This document shows positions 37,957-47,549 of a DNA stretch of 64,000 bases, one piece after another. Positions within the stretch are counted from its first letter, which is position 1; each line of letters opens with the position of its first letter. The notes under the pieces were generated by a model that had not been told where the DNA came from, did not search any database, and saw nothing but the letters and a program-made list of their open reading frames with translations. Origin of the DNA: CAWCDJ01 sp963778675 (GTDB lineage: Bacteria; Acidobacteriota; Terriglobia; Bryobacterales; Bryobacteraceae); assembly GCA_963778675.1 (NCBI GenBank), contig CAVZVI010000002.1, positions 124,001 to 188,000 on the forward strand. The letters are read 5' to 3'. The position numbers and the translations under genes are program-made.

Positions 37957-38424
37957 ATGTGGCAGAACGCTCACAACGCGTATTTGGAGAGCCGGGTCCT
38001 TTCGGCGGACGGCATGGAGCTGGTGCGGCTGCTTTACCAGGCCTGCACTTCGGCGGTGCGCGATGCGCGCCGGCACCTGGAGGCGGGGGAGATCCGGGCG
38101 CGGTCGCAATCGATCAGCAAAGCCTGGGAGATCCTGGCGGAACTCGTTCATTCCCTGGATCGCGAGCGCGGCGGGCAGATCGCCGCACGCCTGGCGGATC
38201 TGTACGACTATATGCAGCGGCGGCTGCTCGAGGCGAACCTTCAGCAGTCGGACGTACCTCTGGCGGAAGTATTGGGGCTGCTTTCGACGCTTTCCGAGGC
38301 ATGGGAAGGCATAGAAGTGCGCGGCGAGAAGCCGACAGCCGCGGTGGCGAACCCGTGGGGACAGACCCTGCCGCAGGAAAGCGGAGCGGGCTACACGGAG
38401 CACCGCTGGAGCCTGGCAGGCTGA
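37957..38424 (+). CDS. fliS: Flagellar export chaperone FliS
   Basis: 155 residues, helical. The start (MWQNAHNAYLESRVLSADGM) keeps the FliS N-terminal pattern of A-Y-x-x-x-x-V. ELVRLLYQACTSAVRDARRH and ISKAWEILAELVHSLDRERG match the FliS helices that cradle the flagellin C-terminus and stop premature polymerisation in the cytoplasm. GGGAGA precedes the ATG. It directly follows flaG and precedes recN. The last 30 residues are a non-conserved tail. Confidence 0.85.
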   Translation: MWQNAHNAYLESRVLSADGMELVRLLYQACTSAVRDARRHLEAGEIRARSQSISKAWEILAELVHSLDRERGGQIAARLADLYDYMQRRLLEANLQQSDVPLAEVLGLLSTLSEAWEGIEVRGEKPTAAVANPWGQTLPQESGAGYTEHRWSLAG

Positions 38425-38463
38425 AGCCGGCGCCGCCACTGAGGCTATAATCGGCTCAAGCAA

Positions 38464-40134
38464 ATGCTGCTTGAGCTGGTGGTCGAAAATTACGCCGTCG
38501 TGGAACGGCTCCGGGTTCATTTTCATGCCGGGCTGAACCTGCTGACAGGTGAGACCGGGAGCGGCAAATCGATCGTGGTGGACGCCCTGGGCCTGCTGCT
38601 CGGCGGACGCGCGTCGGCCGAGACGATCCGCACCGGCGAATCCCGGGCGCGGGTGGCGGGCATTTTCGATGTCCGCGAGGCCGCGCCGGTGCGCCGTCTA
38701 CTGGAGCCGGCGGGTCTGGAACTCGAGGACGGCGAGCTGTTGATCGAGCGCGAGATCCTGGCGGGCGGCAAGTCACGGGCTTTTGTGGGCAGCCGACCGG
38801 TGGCGGTGTCGCTCCTGCGGGAACTGGCTCCACACCTGGCGGATATCCACGGTCAGCACGACCAGCAGCTGCTGTTCGCGGCGGACGCGCAGCGGGAGAT
38901 GCTGGACGCCTTCGCGGCTTCCGGGGAACTGCTCGACCACACTGCGGCGATTTACGGCGCCTGGCGGGCGGCGGCGGCAGAACTGGAGGAACTCGAACGC
39001 TCCGAGCAGGAAAAACTGCGGCTCCTCGACCTGTGGTCGTTCCAGCGGAAGGAGATCGAGAGCGCCGGGCTCGACGCAGAGGAAGACGCGACCCTCGAAA
39101 ACGAGCGGCGGGTGCTGCAGAACGTTCAGAGGCTCGAGGAGGCAGCTGCGACGGCGTATTCGGCGGTCTACGATTCCCCCGAATCGGCGCTCACCCTGAC
39201 GCGGGCGGCGGCCAAACGGTTGGAGGAGTTATGCCGCATCGACTCCTCGCTCGAAGGTCTGCGCGAGCACATCCGGGCCGCCGACCTCGGCCTGCAGGAA
39301 GTCTCGTTTGGGCTGCGCGATTACCTTTCCCGCCTGGAGGCCAATCCGGGGCGGCTGGAGGAGGTCGAAACCCGGCTGGCGGCGATCGACCGCCTGAAAC
39401 GCAAGTACGGGCAATCGATCGCCGAAGTGCTGGCGTTTCTGGAGGAGGTCCGGAGGCAAATCGCTTCGATGGAGCACGCCGGCGAGCGGATGGAACAGCT
39501 CAGGGCGTCGCAGAAGAAGCTGGAAGCGGAGTTCGGCAGGGTGGCGGGCGAACTGACCGGGAAGCGGCGCGCGGCGGCTCGCAAGCTGGAAAAGCGGGTC
39601 GAGGCGGAGCTGGCCCAACTGGCGATGGAGCGCACGGTATTCCGGGTGGAGATTGCGCCGGCCAACTGGTCGGAAACCGGGGCGGACCGGGTGGATTTTC
39701 TGGTTTCGCCGAACCTGGGTGAAGCGCCGCGTCCCCTGGAAAAAGTGGCCTCCGGGGGCGAAATCTCCCGCCTGGCGCTGGCGCTGAAGACGTGCCTGGC
39801 GGCCCCGAAGACCGGAGCGTTCCGCACATTGGTTTTCGACGAGGTGGACACCGGGGTTGGAGGCAGCGCGGCGGAAGGGATCGGGCGGCGGCTGAAGAAG
39901 CTGGCGGTGGCAAACCAGGTGTTGTGCGTGACCCATCTGCCCCAGATCGCGTCTTTCGCGGATCACCATTACCGCGTGGAGAAGCAGGAGTCGAAAGGGC
40001 GGACAGTGGCGGCCGTCGAGGAACTGGACGCGGCAGCCCGCACCCGTGAGATCGGCCGCATGCTTTCCGGACAAAAGCTTACGCCGGAGGCGCTCAAACA
40101 CGCCGAGCAACTGATCCGCATGAGCAGCGCTTAG
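38464..40134 (+). CDS. recN: DNA repair protein RecN
   Basis: 556 residues, an SMC-like ATPase for double-strand-break repair. The Walker A motif is HAGLNLLTGETGSGKSIVVD, followed by the RecN-specific HLADIHGQHDQQLLF. Two coiled-coil arms lie in the middle. The C-terminal ATPase half carries the ABC signature-like ASGGEISRLALALKTCLA, Walker B LVFDEVDTGVGG and LCVTHLPQIASFADHHYRVE. The length is normal for RecN. The ATG at 38464 follows fliS by 39 bp, so the two may be cotranscribed. Confidence 0.95.
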   Translation: MLLELVVENYAVVERLRVHFHAGLNLLTGETGSGKSIVVDALGLLLGGRASAETIRTGESRARVAGIFDVREAAPVRRLLEPAGLELEDGELLIEREILAGGKSRAFVGSRPVAVSLLRELAPHLADIHGQHDQQLLFAADAQREMLDAFAASGELLDHTAAIYGAWRAAAAELEELERSEQEKLRLLDLWSFQRKEIESAGLDAEEDATLENERRVLQNVQRLEEAAATAYSAVYDSPESALTLTRAAAKRLEELCRIDSSLEGLREHIRAADLGLQEVSFGLRDYLSRLEANPGRLEEVETRLAAIDRLKRKYGQSIAEVLAFLEEVRRQIASMEHAGERMEQLRASQKKLEAEFGRVAGELTGKRRAAARKLEKRVEAELAQLAMERTVFRVEIAPANWSETGADRVDFLVSPNLGEAPRPLEKVASGGEISRLALALKTCLAAPKTGAFRTLVFDEVDTGVGGSAAEGIGRRLKKLAVANQVLCVTHLPQIASFADHHYRVEKQESKGRTVAAVEELDAAARTREIGRMLSGQKLTPEALKHAEQLIRMSSA

Positions 40135-40141
40135 GCCGCGT

Positions 40142-40279
40142 TTACTTCCACGGCACCCGGTAGACGCGACGGCACTTCGGGCACCGATACTGACCGTGGA
40201 TGGGCCAGGTGGCATCGTCGTGCATCACATGGCACCACAACCCGGTAATCCGGAACCACGGCGTTCGCAGGGCACTCAT
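40142..40279 (-). CDS. Small putative zinc-ribbon protein
   Basis: 45 residues, shorter than normal gene-calling cutoffs. The frame reads MSALRTPWFRITGLWCHVMH through to a CXXC motif in YRCPKCRRVYRVPWK before the stop. The mix of HG-x-YRCPKC-x-R-x-YRVPW resembles small acidobacterial zinc-ribbon-like proteins. One CPKC pair is clear; a second ligand pair could come from the C-H and H-D residues upstream. It lies on the minus strand between recN and clpB, convergent with recN. Upstream spacing to CAGG is plausible but weak. Confidence 0.45.
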   Translation of the reverse strand: MSALRTPWFRITGLWCHVMHDDATWPIHGQYRCPKCRRVYRVPWK

Positions 40280-40422
40280 AAAACCTGAAACACTCCCTGC
40301 CGTCTAGATGCGCCGCGCGAGGCGGTGGTTTCAAACCCACGGGTGGCGGATCGGGATGAAATCGCGCGCCCCGGGGTAGATCGGTGCGTCTTCGGAAGCA
40401 AGACTGGTCCATATTATTAGGT

Positions 40423-43043
<2,621 letters not shown>

Positions 43044-43047
<4 letters not shown>

Positions 43048-43409
43048 GTATGGCAGTCAAATTGAATCGAAAAGCATATGAACACGCCCAGTCGCTGATC
43101 CGACGCGGCGACGTGATCAGGGACGACCGGGATGCATGGAGCGAGCACCAGCCGGCCGCGAACCAGGAGAACGAGTTTCTCCGCGAGCACGGTTTCGGGG
43201 AGTACGGCAAATGGTACCTGGGGATCGACGACGAGGCGAGCGAGGACACCAAGGGGAGATATAAGTTTCCGTACGGGGACTTCGAGAAAGTGCACCGCTG
43301 CGCTGTGTTGACGGCGGAAAGCAGGGCCGGGCAGTACAAACACGCGGATATCGAGAGCGCGGCAGCGCATCTACACGGGATGATGGACGCCGTAAAGCGC
43401 GCCGGGTAG
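43044..43409 (+). CDS. Conserved hypothetical protein coupled to clpB
   Basis: 121 residues; its ATG overlaps the clpB stop (ATGA), so translation is coupled. A second ATG at 43050 is also possible. The central block (FGEYGKWYLGIDDEASEDTK followed by KFPYGDFEKVHRCAVLTAES) is strongly patterned, and I recall it as a widespread uncharacterised small family in soil bacteria. No catalytic motif is evident. Coupling to clpB suggests a role in protein-stress response, which is inference. Confidence 0.75.
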
Positions 43410-43479
43410 AGTCGCGCCTAGCCAGCGGACAGATTTCCGGCCGGCTCCTGTTTCTTGGCCCAACATACTCGGCCGCCCT

Positions 43480-44772
43480 TTACAGTTCCGCGATCGTCTC
43501 GATCACGGCATCGCCGTCACGGAACGGTTCCTCACGCACTTCGAGCCCAAGACCCGGCAGTTCAGGCGCCGTGACATAACCGTTCACTGGAACCGGAACA
43601 TTCTTCAGGAAGTGCGGGTAGAGATCGTTGTAGAGGTGAAACACGCTCTCCAGGATGTAAAAATTGGTGAGCGACGTCGCCGTGTGAATGGATGCGTACC
43701 ACAGGATCGGTCCGCCCCCGGTATGCGGCGCGGTGGGGATCTTGTACGTGTCGGCCATGTCGGAAATCTTCCTGGCCTCGCTAATCCCGCCGCACCAGGT
43801 GACGTCGTACATCAATACGTCGACGGCCCGCAATTCGAAGATCTCGCGGAACCGGAACCGGGTGGCGAGGCGCTCACTGTTGCAAATCGGGATGGATGTC
43901 TCCTTGACGAGCGAGGCATACGCCACCAGATCGTCGGGCAGCATGGCATCTTCAATCCACATGATGCCGTAGGGTTCGAGCGAGTGCGCGATCTGGAGAG
44001 CACAGGGCAGATTCCACTTGCTGCTCAGATCGATTGCGATTTCGATCTCGTCGCCCGCGCTCTTCCGGATGCGCTCGATGGGGTCCAGAGACTGGCGCAA
44101 CTCCGCCTGCGTGATAAACGTGCCGCCGTGCCGGGCGTATGCGTTGACGGGCCCCCGGTCGTACGGATAGATCTTGATCCCCTTAATGCCGCGGCCGAGC
44201 AGGAATTCAGCGAGCTTTTCGGGCGCGGTATGTTCCCTCATGCCGTTGATGGGCCAGCCATTCATCGTGTTATAGACCATCAATTTTTCCTGGGCCTTGC
44301 CGCCGATCAACTTGTAAACCGGGAGCCCGGAGGCCTTGCCGAGAATGTCCCACTGCGCGATGTTGACCGCCGTAAGCATCCGCATATCGGCGCCGCCCCA
44401 AGGCTGATACGAAATGTGATAGAAGACGTCTTGCCAGAGACGCTCGATCTGCGTCGCGTCCCGTCCGAGGATCAAAGGAGCCAGTTCCTTGAGAGCTCCG
44501 CGATGCGCCTCATAACCAGGGTAGGATTCGCCAAGGCCGACGATACCCTTGTCGGTGTGCAAACGGACCCAGGTCCAATTCGGCTCGATGCCAGGAACCA
44601 GGTGCAGGTCTGATCGGAAGCGCACCGCCTCGATTTTCGTGATTTTCAGCGGACCTACGCCTTCGGCGGCGGCCTGCGCCTGGCGGGTCCAGAGAGAAAG
44701 TCCCGCCGCGCCAAAGGATCCGGCGACGCTGCCTTTGAGAAGATCTCTCCGGGTAATTGCCGTTTTTCGCAT
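43480..44772 (-). CDS. Tat-exported enolase-superfamily dehydratase (mandelate racemase/muconate lactonizing type)
   Basis: 430 residues. The N-terminus ITRRDLLKGSVAGSFGAAGL is a Tat signal (RRDLLK). The rest is an MR/MLE enzyme: capping domain, then a TIM barrel with metal ligands in IEIAIDLSSKW (Asp), IMWIEDAMLP (Glu) and PICNSERLA (Glu), and a C-terminal acid/base in PTAPHTGGG (His). The pattern is closest to galactonate or mandelate-type sugar-acid dehydratases. Export to the periplasm is common for these enzymes in Solibacter relatives. It is transcribed divergently from the PIG-L pair, sharing a 104-bp promoter region. Confidence 0.82.
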   Translation of the reverse strand: MRKTAITRRDLLKGSVAGSFGAAGLSLWTRQAQAAAEGVGPLKITKIEAVRFRSDLHLVPGIEPNWTWVRLHTDKGIVGLGESYPGYEAHRGALKELAPLILGRDATQIERLWQDVFYHISYQPWGGADMRMLTAVNIAQWDILGKASGLPVYKLIGGKAQEKLMVYNTMNGWPINGMREHTAPEKLAEFLLGRGIKGIKIYPYDRGPVNAYARHGGTFITQAELRQSLDPIERIRKSAGDEIEIAIDLSSKWNLPCALQIAHSLEPYGIMWIEDAMLPDDLVAYASLVKETSIPICNSERLATRFRFREIFELRAVDVLMYDVTWCGGISEARKISDMADTYKIPTAPHTGGGPILWYASIHTATSLTNFYILESVFHLYNDLYPHFLKNVPVPVNGYVTAPELPGLGLEVREEPFRDGDAVIETIAEL

Positions 44773-44876
44773 GATGACGGATATACTCTAGAGCGAAAGA
44801 TTCACCCCGTAGTATTGCAGAATCGCCGCGGGCGCGGAATGGCGATATGCTAGGTACGTCAATTTTGGGGGCGGTG

Positions 44877-45944
44877 ATGGATAGACGAAAATTCCTTAGT
44901 CGATCGGTGGCAGGCGGGATGGCGACTGGTCTCATGCTTCAGCCGTCTCTGGAGGCCCAGAATACCGGCGCCCCCCGTCCGGATCTGCCTTCGCGCTTCA
45001 CACCGTCGGCTTACGCGTTTCCGCGGGCTCCTTACAACCCATTCGGTGCGACGGATTATTACATTTTCGCGGACGATCTGGTCATCGAGCGGAACCGTCC
45101 CGGCAGGCCGCACGAGGGGAAGGTCCTGGCAGCAGTCCAGGCGCATGCCGACGATATCACGCTGGGCGCCAGCGGGACCGTTTCCAAGCTGATCGACGAA
45201 GGGTATACCGGATACTTGATCCGCATCTCCAACGACGAGGCTTCCGGAACAACGCTCGGCCACGGCGTCGTGCAGAACGAAATGGACATTCAGGGCGCCG
45301 CAAAAGCCATGGGCTGCAAGAAAGTCTACTCGTTCTACTACCGCAATCACCGTATGGACGACTGTGCGATGGTCGAACTCCGGGCGCGGCTGATTTTCCT
45401 GTTTCGGCTGCTCCAGGTGAACACCATCGTTGCGATGGATCCCTACAATCAATACGATGAGAATCCGGATCACATTGTCGCCGGAAAGGCGGTCGAAGGC
45501 GCGTGTTGGATGTCAGGCGGCCCGAAAGATTATCCGGAACACTATAAAGCCGGGTTGAAACCCACCAGCGTTCATGAGAAATACTATTTTTCGCGGGCGC
45601 CGCAAGGGCACCATTTGACGAACCGGATCGTGGACATCAGCTCCTATATCGATGCCAAGGTGCGATCGAATGTTGCCAATCGCGGGAAGGGTCCCGCGCG
45701 CGACTATGGTGCGCGGCTCCGCGAGCAACTGGCGCGTCAGGGAAAGAAGCTGGCGCTGCTCGGAAACACGGATGAAGAGGCCGACTTCGGCTATGTGAAG
45801 CATTTCCTGATGGAGGATTGGCGGCGGTTGGGCGCAATGTTTGGCGGGCTGGAGTATGCGGAAGCCTTTCGCTACATCGGCCCGGAGCCAAACTATCAGA
45901 ATGAAATCATGAAATACGTTAATGAGCACACTACTGCTTTGTAG
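44877..45944 (+). CDS. Tat-exported PIG-L family deacetylase-like protein
   Basis: 355 residues. The start MDRRKFLSRSVAGGMATGLM at 44877 is a Tat signal; an in-frame ATG at 44847 is less likely. The catalytic core begins KVLAAVQAHADDITLGASGT, a variant of the AHPDDE motif with both Asp and the His kept but Pro and Glu replaced. The third metal ligand lies in ENPDHIVAGKAV. PIG-L enzymes remove acetyl groups from N-acetylglucosamine derivatives using zinc. The protein is exported and lies divergently from a sugar-acid dehydratase, so it may act on polysaccharide-derived amino sugars. Confidence 0.78.
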   Translation: MDRRKFLSRSVAGGMATGLMLQPSLEAQNTGAPRPDLPSRFTPSAYAFPRAPYNPFGATDYYIFADDLVIERNRPGRPHEGKVLAAVQAHADDITLGASGTVSKLIDEGYTGYLIRISNDEASGTTLGHGVVQNEMDIQGAAKAMGCKKVYSFYYRNHRMDDCAMVELRARLIFLFRLLQVNTIVAMDPYNQYDENPDHIVAGKAVEGACWMSGGPKDYPEHYKAGLKPTSVHEKYYFSRAPQGHHLTNRIVDISSYIDAKVRSNVANRGKGPARDYGARLREQLARQGKKLALLGNTDEEADFGYVKHFLMEDWRRLGAMFGGLEYAEAFRYIGPEPNYQNEIMKYVNEHTTAL

Positions 45945-45979
45945 AGTCTCGGAAGAGCGCGAGAAAGGAGCCCCCAGCC

Positions 45980-46861
45980 TTGAGTCAAACCACGGCCATC
46001 CACGCCACGATTGAGGAACCCGTTCCGGGCAAGCCCCACAAGGGCAAAGTATTTGTAGCGGTGCACGCCCACCTGGACGACGTGCCGTATTTCGGCGCCG
46101 GCCTTTGCGCCAAACTGATCGATGAAGGCTATACCGGTTACATCGTGCGGACCACGAACGATGAGCACTCCGGCGGAGGTACGAATGCTCAGAACATCCT
46201 GAGCAACGAACGGGAGCATTCGGAGATGGCCAAGGCTCTCGGCTTTAAGGATGTTTTCGAGCTCTACTACCGCAACGACCGCATGGAAGAAATCTCGAAG
46301 GCTGATCTTCGCGGACGATTGATCCTGATTTATCGAATGTTGAAGGCCGACACCGTAATCTCGTTCCACCCTGACGGCGGAGACGCGCTACACCCGGATC
46401 AGCTCATCACAGGCCGCATTGCGGCGGAAGCCTCGACGCTCTGCGCCATACCGACCGAAAACTGGGAACACTTAGAGGCTGGCTTCGCGGCTCGACCTAT
46501 CGAGACGCGCTACTATTTCTCAACCAGCGCGCAGGCGCCGTTCAACCGGGTGGTGGACATCAGCTCGTACATTGAGAGGAAGATCGATGCCATCGCCGCG
46601 TGCCGGTCCCAAGGTGGAGGGAACCTGGGATCGCAACTGCGCGCGCGCCTGACCGAGCAAGGGAAGCGACTGCCGCTGCTAGGTGACGACGACCGCACCG
46701 CCGATCGCGAATATATCCGCCATTTCCTGCTCGACGACTACCGCGATTTTGCGAAACCGCACAACTTGCAATACGCGGAGAGGTTCTATTATGTCGACGA
46801 TCGTCCTCCCACCCGCACGAAAGTCGACGAATACGTCGCAAAAAATGCGGTGCATGTTTGA
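45980..46861 (+). CDS. PIG-L family deacetylase paralogue with altered metal motif
   Basis: 293 residues from a TTG preceded by AAAGGAG. It is clearly related to the neighbour 35 bp upstream: KVFVAVHAHLDDVPYFGAGL, then LIDEGYTGYIVRTTNDEHSG. It has no signal peptide, so it is probably cytoplasmic. The AHPDDE equivalent is AHLDDV, and the third ligand region reads ALHPDQLITGR, where the usual HPDH has Gln in place of the second His. Zinc binding and activity may therefore differ. It shares the conserved VVDISSYIERKI block with the neighbour. Function is unknown. Confidence 0.7.
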   Translation: MSQTTAIHATIEEPVPGKPHKGKVFVAVHAHLDDVPYFGAGLCAKLIDEGYTGYIVRTTNDEHSGGGTNAQNILSNEREHSEMAKALGFKDVFELYYRNDRMEEISKADLRGRLILIYRMLKADTVISFHPDGGDALHPDQLITGRIAAEASTLCAIPTENWEHLEAGFAARPIETRYYFSTSAQAPFNRVVDISSYIERKIDAIAACRSQGGGNLGSQLRARLTEQGKRLPLLGDDDRTADREYIRHFLLDDYRDFAKPHNLQYAERFYYVDDRPPTRTKVDEYVAKNAVHV

Positions 46862-47012
46862 GGAACCCACGGCCCTCGGCCGCCGCCTGGCTCGCTGAGG
46901 CGGGCTTCCTCGCCGTGCCTGCCCCGACATCGAATCCGCTTGCATCAGGCGGCGCAGCAGTTCGGATCGTCCCGGAACCTCGCGAGTACGATCTGGTTTC
47001 TCCAGGCAGATA

Positions 47013-47549
47013 CTACAAAGCCGAAAGAAATTCCGCCATCCGGGCCACCGTAGGATGTTCGAAGATCGATCGCAAGGGGACATCGCGCTGGCATTCCCGC
47101 CGAATGGCCGAGACTAACTGTGTTGCCAGCAGGGAATGGCCGCCGAGATCCGCGAAGAAGTCGTCGAATACGCCTACCGGGCGGTAATTCAACACTCGTT
47201 CGAAGAGCGCTGCGAGTCTTTCCTCCATCTCGTTCCGCGGCGCCACCGGAACCCTCCGAAACTTCTCTGCCGGCTCGGGTACGCGCAGCCGCGACCGGGC
47301 CAACTTCCCAGCGGGACTCCTCGGCAGTTTCTCGACCTTCACGATCTGCGCCGGTATCATGTACCCAGGCAGCCGGTGCTGTACGAAAAGGCGTAACTCC
47401 TCGGGATCGACGGACTGGCCGGCACGTTCGACGATCAAAGCGGCAATCCGCTCGTGGGATTTGCCGATGCCTGCGCTCTTCCCGCTCCACAGCCACCATA
47501 AAGCCTGATGAGCCGGGGACAACCTGCTCAACCGTTCCGCCGCCGTCAT
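47013..47549 (-). CDS. Detached NRPS A-domain C-terminal subdomain plus peptidyl carrier protein
   Basis: 178 residues. The N-terminal 30 or so (AERLSRLSPAHQALWWLWSG) resemble the short linker found before NRPS modules. Residues 34-90 carry the end of an adenylation domain: A9-like LPGYMIPA, and A10-like LPRSPAGKLARSRL with the catalytic Lys at about 82. A carrier domain follows with DLGGHSLLATQL (phosphopantetheine Ser about 139). The preceding gene contains the rest of the A domain and ends in a methyltransferase, and the ATG here overlaps its stop as ATGA. It is either a genuine split or a frameshift artefact. No thioesterase or reductase follows. Confidence 0.8.
   Translation of the reverse strand: MTAAERLSRLSPAHQALWWLWSGKSAGIGKSHERIAALIVERAGQSVDPEELRLFVQHRLPGYMIPAQIVKVEKLPRSPAGKLARSRLRVPEPAEKFRRVPVAPRNEMEERLAALFERVLNYRPVGVFDDFFADLGGHSLLATQLVSAIRRECQRDVPLRSIFEHPTVARMAEFLSAL

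Noticed and set aside
40280..40422. CIRCE or sigma-32 promoter ahead of clpB
   Set aside because: No good TTAGCACTC inverted repeat or CTTGAA/CCCCAT pair was visible.
46862..47012. Terminator between the convergent PIG-L and NRPS-tail genes
   Set aside because: GC-rich inverted bits exist, but no clear stem with a T-run was found.
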